A DNA stretch of 37,959 nucleotides from Verrucomicrobiota bacterium. GTDB lineage: Bacteria; Verrucomicrobiota; Verrucomicrobiia; Opitutales; Opitutaceae. Each line of letters begins with the position of its first letter. Position 1 is the stretch's first letter. This document shows, in pieces, positions 21,668 to 30,090 of the stretch. The notes beneath the pieces were generated by a model. It ran no database searches and was not told the origin of the DNA. It saw only the letters and a program-made list of their open reading frames with translations. The position numbers were made by a program, and so were the translations under genes. The stretch is taken from positions 1 through 37,959 of the forward strand of contig JAEXPQ010000158.1 of assembly GCA_023446735.1 (NCBI GenBank), in the 5' to 3' direction.

Positions 21668-21684
21668 CCGGCGCTTGGCGCCGG
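21668..21684. terminator. Hairpin after opcA, possible transcription end
   Basis: CCGGCGC, loop TTG, GCGCCGG is a perfect 7-bp stem within the 224-base gap 21602-21825. No T-run follows, so this is a weak terminator call. The rest of the gap is GC-rich with no gene. At 21600-21640 it includes a stretch resembling the porin-flanking A element. Confidence 0.4.
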
Positions 21685-21825
21685 GGCGCTCCAGGCCCCA
21701 GTCCGCGAGATCAACCGCGGCTCCCTCCATCACCGGCGGTACGCCCGCGTCCGCCCCGCCGGGACTGCGCGGGCGCACCGGTCCCGACTTGCAGTCTCTT
21801 CCGGCCGCCAACACATTTCCCGCGC

Positions 21826-22326
21826 ATGCAGAACGATGTTGTCGAAGTCTCCGTCAAAGGCGTGATGCCCACCGCCAACGGCTGCGCCGTCTTCCTCGGC
21901 AACGACGACAAGAATTTCGTCATCTATGTCGACCACTCGGTGGGCAACGCCATCTCGATGACGATGCAGGGCGTGAAGAAGGACCGTCCGCTCACCCACG
22001 ACCTGATCGGCAACATCTTCCTCGGCCTCGGCGTCGTGCTCGAGCGGGTCATCATCAACGACGTCGACAACGGCACTTTCTTCGCCCGCATCATCCTCTC
22101 GATGCACAACGAGCTCGGCCGGAAGATCATCGAGGTCGACGCCCGCCCGAGCGACTCGTTGGTCCTCGCCCTCCAGCAGAAGCGCCCGGTCTTCGTCGCG
22201 CGCGCCGTCTTCGACGCCGTCGAGGACATGACCGAGATCCTCGAACGCGTGCTCAAGCAGCAGAACGAGGAGGACGACGACGACACCGAGGACGACGACG
22301 ACGAGCCGGGCAAGCCGCCGTTCTGA
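21826..22326 (+). CDS. Bifunctional nuclease (DUF151) domain protein
   Basis: A 166-residue cytoplasmic protein. Residues about 5-140 match the BFN/DUF151 family as I recall it (VEVSVKGVMPTANGCAVFLG, NFVIYVDHSVGNAI, RPLTHDLIGNIFLGLGV, IEVDARPSDSLVLALQQKRP). The DARPSDSLVLA segment is the family hallmark. Some plant and actinobacterial members have been reported to have nuclease activity, but the bacterial role is poorly defined. The C-terminus is a strongly acidic tail (EEDDDDTEDDDDEP) that is not part of the domain and may be disordered. It stands alone, 224 bases after opcA. Confidence 0.85.
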   Translation: MQNDVVEVSVKGVMPTANGCAVFLGNDDKNFVIYVDHSVGNAISMTMQGVKKDRPLTHDLIGNIFLGLGVVLERVIINDVDNGTFFARIILSMHNELGRKIIEVDARPSDSLVLALQQKRPVFVARAVFDAVEDMTEILERVLKQQNEEDDDDTEDDDDEPGKPPF

Positions 22327-22392
22327 GCCTCCGGCCGCTCCTGGTCGCGGGTCGCTGCACGTCCCGCGCCGCCCTCGCAGCGCTTCCGGCGC

Positions 22393-22668
22393 CTATTTTT
22401 CCGTAGCGAAACGCACGAGCGTTTCGATCTGCCGCTCACCACCCGCCGACGTCTCCTTCCCGTAGAGTGGCGCCTCACGTTGCGCCCGCCGCACAAACTT
22501 TCCGCCGGCCTCGCGTCGCCAACCGTCCACCGCCCACCCGTAACCGCTCCTGAACACCGACCACAGTCCATCGTCCACCGGCCGGCCGTCTCCGGTTTCC
22601 GGGCTCCGTGCTCCGGGTGCCCCGCTCCGCCCGTTGCCCGCGCCGATCCGCCCCGGCCTGCCCCTCAC
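22393..22668 (-). pseudogene. Possible remnant coding sequence or repeat-derived reading frame
   Basis: The 307-base gap 22327-22633 has no rightward gene. On the minus strand an open frame of 91 codons ends at 22393. Its C-terminal part (KFVRRAQREAPLYG, then ERQIETLVRFATEK) looks protein-like, but third-position GC is clearly lower than in real neighbours and the N-terminal half is repeat-like. A perfect hairpin CGAAACGC / GCGTTTCG (22407-22414 and 22419-22426) falls in its last codons. It overlaps the start of the dihydrouridine synthase gene. It may be a fossil gene, part of a dispersed element, or nothing. Confidence 0.2.
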
Positions 22669-23680
22669 CGCGCTCGCGCCGATGCAGGACGTGACCGACC
22701 TCGCGTTCTTCGGCGTGAGCGCCCACTACGGCGCGCCGGACTACTTCGTCACCGAGTTCTTCCGCGTCCACGGCACCTCGCGATTGGAGGACCATATCGT
22801 CCGTTCCATTACAGAGAATCCGACCGGCCGGCCCGTCTTCGCCCAGCTCATCGGCGAGAGCCTGCCCGACCTCGCCCGCGCCGCCGCCGATCTCCTCAAG
22901 CTCCCGATCGCCGGCATCGATCTCAACCTCGGCTGCCCCGCGCCGAAAATCTACCGCAAGAACGTCGGCGGCGGCCTGCACCGCGACCTCGCGAAAGTGG
23001 GCGAGATCCTGCGCACGCTTCGCGCCGCCACCCCCGGCCTCTTCACCGTCAAGACCCGGATCGGCTTCGACGACGGCGCCACCTTCGAGCGCCTTCTCGA
23101 CCTGATCGACGAACACGCGGTCGACCTGCTCAGCGTCCACTGCCGCAGCGTGAAGGAGCTCTACCGCGGCGAACCGCACTACGAGTTCGCCGCCCGCGCC
23201 GCCGCCCGCCTGCGCTGCCCCGTGCTGGCCAACGGCGAGGTCTCCTCGGTCGCCAAAGCCGCCGCAATTCTCCGCGGCACGAACTGCGCAGGCGTCATGG
23301 TCGGCCGCCACGCCATCCGCAACCCCTGGATCTTCCGCCAGCTCCGCGAGCACTTCGCCGGCGAACCCGTCTTCGCGCCCACCCTCGGCGACGTGCGCGA
23401 GTATATCGACCGCCTCCACCGCGCGACCGCGAACCCGGCCGCGCCGGAGTTCGCCCGCACGGGCAAGCTCAAGAAGTACCTCAACTTCGTCGCCCAGAGT
23501 GTGGACCCCGAGAGCCGCTTTCTGCGCGCGATGCGTCACGCCCGCACCGAGACCGAGCTGTTCGCCGTGTGCGACGAGCACCTGTTGCGCGAGCCCGCAC
23601 GCCCGTTCGCCCCCGAACCTTATCCCGGGGTGATCGCGCGACCCAACTGCGAGCTCCCGCTGGACATGGCGTGCACCTGA
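22634..23680 (+). CDS. dus: tRNA-dihydrouridine synthase
   Basis: A 348-residue flavoenzyme that reduces uridine to dihydrouridine in tRNA D-loops using FMN and NADPH. The barrel begins with LTALAPMQDVTDLAFFG. The GIDLNLGCPAPKIYRKNVGG loop holds the presumed catalytic Cys101. VKTRIGFDD, LLSVHCRSVKELYRG, PVLANGEVSS and GVMVGRHAIRNPWIF follow as expected for FMN binding. The family segment before the internal ATG at 22682 requires an earlier start, so TTG at 22634 is used; no ATG or GTG is available nearby in frame. It converges with the leftward kinase gene, 54 bases away. Which Dus subfamily it belongs to was not determined. Confidence 0.9.
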   Translation: MPAPIRPGLPLTALAPMQDVTDLAFFGVSAHYGAPDYFVTEFFRVHGTSRLEDHIVRSITENPTGRPVFAQLIGESLPDLARAAADLLKLPIAGIDLNLGCPAPKIYRKNVGGGLHRDLAKVGEILRTLRAATPGLFTVKTRIGFDDGATFERLLDLIDEHAVDLLSVHCRSVKELYRGEPHYEFAARAAARLRCPVLANGEVSSVAKAAAILRGTNCAGVMVGRHAIRNPWIFRQLREHFAGEPVFAPTLGDVREYIDRLHRATANPAAPEFARTGKLKKYLNFVAQSVDPESRFLRAMRHARTETELFAVCDEHLLREPARPFAPEPYPGVIARPNCELPLDMACT

Positions 23681-23734
23681 GCTCGCGCGCCCGGAGCGGT
23701 CCGCCCGCCCGCGGGACCGGGCGACGGCACCGCA

Positions 23735-25801
23735 TCAGGCCTGCGACCCGCCGCCGGCGGCATCGTGCAGGCGCTCGCGCACGCGGGAGAGCAGCTCCTC
23801 GGCGCTGAACGGCTTCACCAACAAGTTGCGACCGGGATCAAGATCGGGATCGCCTTCCCCGGCCTCGTAATGCCCGCTCATGAAGAGCACCGGCACCTCG
23901 CCATGGCGCTCGCGCAGTTGTTTGGCCAACTCGAGCCCCGACATGCCCGGCATCACGATGTCGGTGAGCACCAGGTCGATCGGCGGTTGCGCCGCGGCAA
24001 ACACCGCCAACGCCGAGGTCGAGTCGTTGGCGTTCGTCACTCGGTAGCCGCCGTTGACGAGCGCCCGTTCCGCGAACCGCCGCACCGCCACCTCGTCCTC
24101 CACGATCAGGATATGCTCGGTGCCGAGCAGCGCCACCTCCGACTTCGGCGCCTCCACCGCCTCCACCGGCCGCGGAGCCTCGCACTCGGGGAAGAAGACC
24201 CGCACCGTCGTGCCTTTCCCGGCCGCGCTCTCGACCTGCACCACACCCTCGTTCTGCAGGACGATGCCGTGCACCATCGACAGCCCGAGCCCGGTCCCGC
24301 GCCCACGGGGTTTCGTCGTGAAGAAGGGCTCGAACAGGCGCGCCTGCACCTCCGGCGTCATGCCGACGCCCGTGTCGACGACCTCCAGCAACGCCTGCCG
24401 TTCCGCCGCGAGCGAGGAGCCGAGGGTGGCCGCGGCCGCCCGGGCGAGCGTGCGACAACGCACCGTCACCGTGCCGCCGTCCGGCATCGCGTCGCGCGCG
24501 TTGGTGGCGAGGTTGACCAGCACCTGTTCGAGCTGGGCGCGATCGCCGCGGACGAGGGGAGCCCCGTCGAACTCGAGCACGAGGCGGTGCTGTACCCCGA
24601 GCAGCCGCTCCACCAGGCGCGCCAGGTCGCGCACCGCGGCGCCCAGCTCCAGCACCTCCGCCCGCCGCACATCGCGCCGGGCGAACGCCAGCAGCTGCCG
24701 CGTGAGCGCCGCCCCGCGCCGGTGCGCTTCCTGGATCTCCGCCATCATCTCGCGCACCTCGGGATCCGGATACGCGGCGAGCAGGCCGGCGTTGCCGCCG
24801 ACCACCGTGAGCAGGTTGTTGAAGTCGTGGGCCACCCCGCCGGCGAGGCGGCCAACCGTCTCCATCCGCTGGGTATGGGCGAGACGCTCCTCGAGCTGCC
24901 GCCGCGCGGTCGCGTCCCGCAGGACCAGCAACGTGCGCGCCTCGGAACCGAGACGCTGCTGGACGGACACCTCCACCCAGCAGGCCTCCGCCGTGCGCGG
25001 GCGCAACGTGAACTCCAGCGGAGTGCCCGGCCGCACCGCCGCCAGATCCACCGCCTCCTCGGCCCCCGCCCGCCGCAGGAGCCAGGCCAGGCTCTCGCCG
25101 ACCACCTCGACCCGCTCCAGCCGGAACAGCCGCATGCCCGCGGCGTTGATGTCCCGCACCACGCCCTGCTCGTCGAGCTCGAGCAGGCCGTCGGGCGCCA
25201 GCGCGAACAGTTCGCCGTAGCGTTTGCTGGCCCGCTCCGACTTCTCGAGGGCGGAGTTGTAGGAGACGATGATCGTCCGCATCAGCAACGCCGTCGCGAT
25301 GAAGATCAGCTCGGAAACGATCAATAGGCTGCTATGCGACCGGAAGTCGAAGCGTTGCCCGCCGGCCATAAGCAGACCGGGCGAAAGAAACGCCACCGGC
25401 AACGCGACGCACGACACCGCCGCCGCGACGGCCGCGCCGCGCGTCCCCAGCACCATGCCCGCGCCCACGATCACCGCCGGGAACGCCACCAGCGCCCCGC
25501 CGCCGTAGTACCCCCACTGGAGCAGCGAGAACAGCGAGAGCGTCCAGATCACGGCGAGCACCAGAAACACCGCGACGCGCGGATGCCGCCGCGAAACCCA
25601 CCAGGCCGCGGAGGTCGTCGCCAGCGCCCCCAACTCCTGCGCCCGCGCGACCGTGTTCCCGCCGTCCGCCCAGGTCCCGTACGCCAGCATGACCGCGTAC
25701 GAAGCCACCGTGAGCTGGATACCGAGGCGCACCCAGGCGGGATTGAGCACCGGCGGCACGCGCGGCGAGGGCGGAGAGGGCCTGGGGAGAACGGGGCTCA
25801 T
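23735..25801 (-). CDS. Membrane hybrid histidine kinase with PAS and receiver domains
   Basis: A 688-residue signalling protein. The first ~210 residues hold about five or six membrane helices (LGIQLTVASYAVMLAYGTWA, VAVFLVLAVIWTLSLFSLL, LVAFPAVIVGAGMVLG, LLIVSELIFIATALLM). A PAS-like domain follows (LFALAPDGLLELDEQGVVRD). The dimerisation domain has the phospho-acceptor His in GGVAHDFNNLLTVVGG, of the NtrB-like AHDFNN type. The ATPase domain shows NLATNARDAMPDGG, DTGVGM and GTGLGLSMVHG. The C-terminus is a receiver domain with phospho-acceptor Asp in LVLTDIVMPGMSG and Lys in LLVKPFS. There is no DNA-binding output, so the receiver is an internal relay or regulates the kinase. It lies 161 bases downstream of the transporter operon on the same strand. 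The signal sensed is unknown. Confidence 0.9.
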   Translation of the reverse strand: MSPVLPRPSPPSPRVPPVLNPAWVRLGIQLTVASYAVMLAYGTWADGGNTVARAQELGALATTSAAWWVSRRHPRVAVFLVLAVIWTLSLFSLLQWGYYGGGALVAFPAVIVGAGMVLGTRGAAVAAAVSCVALPVAFLSPGLLMAGGQRFDFRSHSSLLIVSELIFIATALLMRTIIVSYNSALEKSERASKRYGELFALAPDGLLELDEQGVVRDINAAGMRLFRLERVEVVGESLAWLLRRAGAEEAVDLAAVRPGTPLEFTLRPRTAEACWVEVSVQQRLGSEARTLLVLRDATARRQLEERLAHTQRMETVGRLAGGVAHDFNNLLTVVGGNAGLLAAYPDPEVREMMAEIQEAHRRGAALTRQLLAFARRDVRRAEVLELGAAVRDLARLVERLLGVQHRLVLEFDGAPLVRGDRAQLEQVLVNLATNARDAMPDGGTVTVRCRTLARAAAATLGSSLAAERQALLEVVDTGVGMTPEVQARLFEPFFTTKPRGRGTGLGLSMVHGIVLQNEGVVQVESAAGKGTTVRVFFPECEAPRPVEAVEAPKSEVALLGTEHILIVEDEVAVRRFAERALVNGGYRVTNANDSTSALAVFAAAQPPIDLVLTDIVMPGMSGLELAKQLRERHGEVPVLFMSGHYEAGEGDPDLDPGRNLLVKPFSAEELLSRVRERLHDAAGGGSQA

Positions 25802-25962
25802 CGGCCGGGAAACGAGTTTGCCGCGTGAACGTAACCGAATCCGTCCGGCAGGCGAGCCTTCGCTCGGGCCGCCCGGAGCGGGAAATCTAGTTCATCGCCC
25901 TGCCCTTCCCGCCGCGGAGCGCGCGTCTCCGGTCCGCTCGCCCGCACCCCACGTCACCGCGA

Positions 25963-26727
25963 TCAGCCCGAGGTGCCCCAGCGACGATGCAGGAAATTCT
26001 CCCAGGGCGAGAACAGGACCTTGTCGGCCGCCACGCCGATGCCGACGATCACCAGCATCACGGCGATCACCTGTTCCATGGCGTTGAGTTCCCGGCCATA
26101 GTGGAGCAGATGCCCGAGGCCGAAGCCGGTGAGGATCGTCACGTAGATCTCGGCCGCCATCAACGATCGCCAGGCGAAGGCCCAACCCTGCTTCATGCCG
26201 CTCACGATGAACGGCAGCGATGCCGGCAGAATTACGCGGGCCAGCGTGTGCAACCGCTTCGACCCCATCGTCGCGGCGGCGCGGACATAGATCGGATTCA
26301 CGTTCCGCACACCGGTCTCAGTCGCGAGGATCACCGACCAGAGCGTGCCCATGATCACCACGAAAAGCATCGCCCCCTCCGTTTGCCCAAACCACAGGAG
26401 GGCCAGCGGCACCCAGCACACGCTCGGCAGCCCCTGCAGCCCGAGCGCCAACACGCCGACGGTGTCCCGCAGCATCCGCAGGCGCGCCGTCGCCATGCCA
26501 ACGGGCACACCCACCAGCAGTCCGATGAGGTAGCCGATCAGCAGCCGCTTCAGGGTCACGACGCAACTGGAGCCGAGCGAACCGTCGAGCGCCGCGTCGC
26601 GCAGATACGACGCCACGTCGAACGGCGCGGGCAGCAGCACCGGCGACCAGACCTTGAGCGAGTAGAGCAACTGCCAGAGCCCGAGGAGCCCGGCGAAGAA
26701 GGCGGCGGCGGTCAGGAAACGTTTCAT
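25963..26727 (-). CDS. ABC transporter permease, SsuC/TauC type
   Basis: A 254-residue inner-membrane permease with about six helices (FLTAAAFFAGLLGLWQLLYS, LIGYLIGLLVGVPVGMAT, GAMLFVVIMGTLWSVILA, AMEQVIAVMLVIVGIGVAA). The coupling region is ARVILPASLPFIVSGMKQGW and AAEIYVTILTGFGLGHLL. It forms the channel of an importer with the two genes upstream. Its start overlaps the ATPase stop by 4 bases. Families in this group carry sulfonates, taurine, nitrate, cyanate or pyrimidine precursors; substrate cannot be read from the permease. It differs clearly from nrtB in lacking the charged insert after helix one. Confidence 0.88.
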   Translation of the reverse strand: MKRFLTAAAFFAGLLGLWQLLYSLKVWSPVLLPAPFDVASYLRDAALDGSLGSSCVVTLKRLLIGYLIGLLVGVPVGMATARLRMLRDTVGVLALGLQGLPSVCWVPLALLWFGQTEGAMLFVVIMGTLWSVILATETGVRNVNPIYVRAAATMGSKRLHTLARVILPASLPFIVSGMKQGWAFAWRSLMAAEIYVTILTGFGLGHLLHYGRELNAMEQVIAVMLVIVGIGVAADKVLFSPWENFLHRRWGTSG

Positions 26728-27533
26728 TCGGCGGTCTCCTCCGTGGCGACCAGGTGGCCTTTGAGGGCGCGCATGATCTTGGTCGAGTGGACAGCAAGTT
26801 CGGCGGAGTTGATGTCGCGCGGCCGCGGCAGATCGACGCGGAACTGCTCCTGCACCCGGCCGGGGTTCGGGGAAAACAACACGACCCGGTCGCCGAGGCA
26901 GGCCGCCTCGCGCACGTTGTGGGTCACGAACACGATGGTCTTCTTGCGCTCCGACCAGATGCGCTGGATGTCGCCGTAGAGCTGTTCGCGGGTCAGCGCG
27001 TCGAGGGCCGCGAACGGCTCGTCCATCAGCAGCACCTTCGGATTCGGGGCCAGGGCGCGGGCGAGCGCGATGCGCTGCTTCATGCCGCCGGAGAGCTCGT
27101 GGATGTTCGCGTGCTGGAACCGCTCGAGCCCCACCAGCTTCAGGTAGTACATCGCCACATCCCGCCGCTCGGAATCCCTCAGGCCGGGTTTGAGCTTCAG
27201 GCTGAACATCAGGTTGCCCAGCACGTCCAGCCAGGGGAAAAGCGCATGCTCCTGGAACATCACCATGCGGTCCCGGCCCGGGCCCGCGACCGGCGTGCCA
27301 TCAGCCAGGATACGCCCGCCGTCGGGCCGCTCCAGCCCGGCGATGATGTTGAGCAGTGTGGATTTGCCGCAGCCCGACGGGCCGACCAGGCACACGAACT
27401 CGCCCTCGGCCACCTGCAGCGACACCCGGTCGAGGGCATGCACCACCCGCCGGCCCGTCCGGAACGTCTTGCTGACCTCCTCGACGACCAGCTTCGCCGG
27501 CGCAGTCGGGAGCAGTTCCTGTTGCAGCGTCAT
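26724..27533 (-). CDS. ABC transporter ATPase, SsuB/TauB type
   Basis: A 269-residue ATPase. Walker A is GPSGCGKST, Q-loop VMFQEHALFPWL, signature LSGGMKQRIALARAL, Walker B LLMDEPFAALDALT, and switch His in FVTHNVREA. Sequence and length are those of SsuB/TauB-type ATPases. ATG at 27533 is used, which overlaps the binding-protein gene by 4 bases; a longer in-frame reading upstream is antisense-like and not part of the protein. It energises the permease encoded by the next gene. Confidence 0.92.
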   Translation of the reverse strand: MTLQQELLPTAPAKLVVEEVSKTFRTGRRVVHALDRVSLQVAEGEFVCLVGPSGCGKSTLLNIIAGLERPDGGRILADGTPVAGPGRDRMVMFQEHALFPWLDVLGNLMFSLKLKPGLRDSERRDVAMYYLKLVGLERFQHANIHELSGGMKQRIALARALAPNPKVLLMDEPFAALDALTREQLYGDIQRIWSERKKTIVFVTHNVREAACLGDRVVLFSPNPGRVQEQFRVDLPRPRDINSAELAVHSTKIMRALKGHLVATEETAE

Positions 27534-28516
27534 GGACGGCCGGAAACCAGACGGTCGAGCGGCAGCGACTGTTTGAGCAGGCCGGCGGCCTGCGCATCGG
27601 CCATGAACTTCTCCAGCGCGGAGGCCTCGACCTTGTCGGTGAAATGCAGGCGCTGCCACGCCGCGGCGACGAGCGTCGCCGAGATCTCCCGACGCGTCTC
27701 CGCGGTGAGGGCGACCCGCACCTGCTCCTGCGCCTCGGCGGGATGGGCCACGATCCAGGCGGTAAGCTCGACATGGGCCTGCCGCAGCCGGGCGGCCAGC
27801 TCCGGCCGCTGCGCCAGCAGCTTCACGCTGGAAACGAGAATCGTCGTGACTGCGTCGCTCTCCTCGACGAGCACACGGCCCCTGGCCTCGAGCACCAGAC
27901 GCGAGACCCAGGGTTCGACGGTCCACACCGCGTCCAGCTTGCCGGTCTGGAAGAGGCCGAGCTGGTCGGGGTTCGGGGTCGGCACGACCAGCACATCGCC
28001 CCCCGTCAGCGTGACGTTGAGGCCGTTCGCGCGGAACCACGCCCGGGCCGCGACATCCTGGGTGTTGCCGAGTTGCGGGGTTCCGACGCGCTTGCCACGA
28101 AAGTCAGCCGGCTGCGCCAGCGGGCTGCCGGCCGGCACGACGAGCGCCGCGCCGCCCTGGGCGGACCCGGCGAGGATGCGGATCTCCTCGCCCTTGGATT
28201 TGATGTACGCGTTGAGGGCCGGATTCGGACCGACGTAGGTCGCGTCGATTGAGCCCGCGAAGATCGCCTCCATCGCGCTCGGGCCCGCGTTGAACGGGAA
28301 CCATTGGACCTTCACGCCGTCGCCGAGCCGCTGCTCGTACCAACCCGCACCGGCACGCGTGCCGTGGGCACCGATCACGCCCTGGGCGTGGGTCACGTTC
28401 GGGAAGTACCCGAGACGCAGCACGGTCGGCTCCGCGGCGTGCACCCGGCACATCGCGGCGCAGAACAGGACGACTCCCGCCAGCAGAGCATGGAAACGAG
28501 GGGTGTTCGATCGCAT
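27530..28516 (-). CDS. ABC transporter substrate-binding protein, SsuA/NitT/TauT family
   Basis: A 328-residue periplasmic binding protein that opens a three-gene leftward transporter operon. The start at 28516 gives a clean signal peptide (FHALLAGVVLFCAAMCRVHA, cut near AAEPT). The mature protein has the family pattern LRLGYFPNVTHAQGVIG, FNAGPSAMEAIFAGSIDATY, GPNPALNAYIKSKG, QGGAALVVPAGSPL, GKRVGTPQLGNTQDV and DAVWTVEPWVSRL. Relatives bind aliphatic sulfonates, taurine, nitrate or similar small anions. It differs from the NrtA group, so a sulfonate-type substrate is more likely than nitrate, but this is open. A strong hairpin sits three bases upstream of the start codon. Confidence 0.88.
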   Translation of the reverse strand: MRSNTPRFHALLAGVVLFCAAMCRVHAAEPTVLRLGYFPNVTHAQGVIGAHGTRAGAGWYEQRLGDGVKVQWFPFNAGPSAMEAIFAGSIDATYVGPNPALNAYIKSKGEEIRILAGSAQGGAALVVPAGSPLAQPADFRGKRVGTPQLGNTQDVAARAWFRANGLNVTLTGGDVLVVPTPNPDQLGLFQTGKLDAVWTVEPWVSRLVLEARGRVLVEESDAVTTILVSSVKLLAQRPELAARLRQAHVELTAWIVAHPAEAQEQVRVALTAETRREISATLVAAAWQRLHFTDKVEASALEKFMADAQAAGLLKQSLPLDRLVSGRP

Positions 28517-28519
28517 GGC

Positions 28520-28540
28520 GGGGCGACCATAGGTCGCCCC
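28520..28540 (-). promoter_or_regulatory. Hairpin abutting the start codon of the SsuA-like gene
   Basis: GGGGCGACC, loop, GGTCGCCCC is a perfect 9-bp stem with a 3-base loop. In the leftward transcript it ends three bases before the ATG and fills the place of the ribosome-binding site. It could mask translation initiation or be a dispersed repeat copy. The loop contains an ATG out of frame with the gene. Confidence 0.5.
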
Positions 28541-28574
28541 CCTCAATTGAAAACACCAAAGGACGCATTTCGGC

Positions 28575-28619
28575 GGAAAAATCCCCCGTCCGTACCGTGG
28601 GGTCCGAACCCGGTTTTCC
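28575..28619. promoter_or_regulatory. Nested inverted repeats in the divergent region
   Basis: Between the leftward SsuA-like gene and the rightward HDOD gene (291 bases), GGAAAA (28575-28580) pairs with TTTTCC (28614-28619). They enclose CCCC...GGGG arms and a GGGTCCGAACCC palindrome. This could be a structured leader of either transcript or protein-binding sites. No riboswitch class was recognised and no convincing -35/-10 pair was found. Confidence 0.3.
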
Positions 28620-28807
28620 TTCATGCTACCCGCGCGCCGTAAGCGGTTTGTGAAAACCCCGGCCGCCGCTGTCGCCCCCGTCGTCCCGCTTAAGTTCCCG
28701 CCCCCGCGTCCGATGCTGCCCCTGTCGATGGGAGTCTCACCCACCCGGCTACGGACCGGCCCCGGGGCGTCCCATCTTTTCCGCTCCAGCATTCGCCTCC
28801 ACCCATC

Positions 28808-30010
28808 ATGAATGTAGTCGTCGGCCATCTACGCCTTCTGCTCGTGGCAGCCGCCTCCGAAACCGTGAGCGGGCTCGCTCGCGACCTCTTCCTGCTCGAC
28901 GAACACATCGAGACCGCCCACCGCACCGACGCCGGCGCGGCACTCGCCCTGCTCGAAGCGGAGAACTTCGACGCCGTGGCCGTCGACCTCGGCTCCGCCG
29001 GCGACGCCGCCAACCTGCTTTCCGCCATCGCCGCGCGTTTCCCGTGCATCATCCGCCTGGTGATCGCCGACGACCCGGGCGACACGGTCTTCGCCCACGC
29101 CGCGCACCTCGCCCATTGCCTGCTCCCGCGTCCTTGCGATGCCGGCACCATCCACGAGGTCCTGACCGATTCGATCGCCACGGCGCGCCGCCAGCGCGAT
29201 CCCGCGCTCGGTGCCGCCGTCGCCGGCATCCTGGCGCTGCCCGAAGCCCCCGCCATGCGCCGCGAACTCCTCGGCCTGCTCGCCGACGACGAGATCGACA
29301 TCGGCCACCTCGAGGAAGCGGTGGAGAAGAACCCCGCCATCGCGGCGAAACTGCTCCAGATCGCCAACTCCGCCTATTTCGGCGCCCGCGGCACCGTAAC
29401 CTCGATCGGCGAGGCGGTCTCCATGCTCGGCCTCGACACCGTCCGCGGCATCGTCACCTCCGCCCACCTGTTCGAAGCCCTGCCGGCCAGCTCCACCAAG
29501 GACCTGGCCGTGGCCGAATTGTGGAACCACTGTGTCGCCAGCGCCGTGATGGTCCGGCGCATCGCCTGGCACGTACGCGCCAGCGTGAACGTCAATCGCG
29601 CCGCCTTCACCGCCGCCCTGCTGCACGACGTCGGCAAGCTCGTCATGGCCGTCGCCCACGGCGACGCCTACGCGGAGCTCCGCCGCCGGCCCGATCGCGG
29701 CGCCCGTCCGCTCTGGCAGGAGGAGGAGCGCCTGTTCGGCCACCACCATGGCACCGCCGGCGCGCTCCTGCTCTCGCTCTGGGGCCTGCCCACGGTCGTG
29801 GTCGAATCGGTCGCCCTGCACCACACGCCGCACCGCACCCACGAGGCGGCGCTCTCGCCCCTGGCGCTGGTCCACATCGCGAACGCCCTCGTCCACAGCG
29901 AACATGCCGACCTCCTCTGCGAGGCCCGGCTCGACAGCGGCTACCTCCAGCGACTTCTGCTGCCGGCGAAGCTCGACCTGTGGCAGGCCGCCCTCGCCGC
30001 CGAGGACTGA
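28808..30010 (+). CDS. HDOD-domain signalling protein with degenerate receiver
   Basis: A 400-residue cytoplasmic protein. Residues about 8-125 look like a response-regulator receiver that keeps the phospho-acceptor Asp (AVAVDLGSAGD) but lacks the acidic pair near the start (LLVAAASE) and has Arg where Lys is expected (LLPRPCD), so phosphorylation is doubtful. Residues about 145-390 form an HDOD domain (PAIAAKLLQIANSAYFGA, VSMLGLDTVRGIV, ALLHDVGKLVMA, HHHGTAGALLLSLWGLP). The His-Asp of HDVGK is retained, although HDOD proteins often lose catalytic residues. Such proteins act in signalling and regulation. It begins divergently from the SsuA-like gene and is followed by lipB. Confidence 0.85.
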   Translation: MNVVVGHLRLLLVAAASETVSGLARDLFLLDEHIETAHRTDAGAALALLEAENFDAVAVDLGSAGDAANLLSAIAARFPCIIRLVIADDPGDTVFAHAAHLAHCLLPRPCDAGTIHEVLTDSIATARRQRDPALGAAVAGILALPEAPAMRRELLGLLADDEIDIGHLEEAVEKNPAIAAKLLQIANSAYFGARGTVTSIGEAVSMLGLDTVRGIVTSAHLFEALPASSTKDLAVAELWNHCVASAVMVRRIAWHVRASVNVNRAAFTAALLHDVGKLVMAVAHGDAYAELRRRPDRGARPLWQEEERLFGHHHGTAGALLLSLWGLPTVVVESVALHHTPHRTHEAALSPLALVHIANALVHSEHADLLCEARLDSGYLQRLLLPAKLDLWQAALAAED

Positions 30011-30090
30011 CCGTCCCCGCCCGCCGCGCCGCGGGCGGGCCCGGGGAAATCCGCGTTGCGCCCGCCCCGTCTCCGCCGCGGAATGCTCGC

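Noticed and set aside
27530..28516. Second nitrate transporter assignment for the SsuABC-like operon
   Set aside because: The binding protein lacks the NrtA landmarks and has normal SsuA/TauA size; the substrate is left open.
28600..28620. tRNA T-arm-like sequence GGTTCGGACC on the minus strand
   Set aside because: No anticodon or D arm and no acceptor stem around it; it is part of a simple palindrome.
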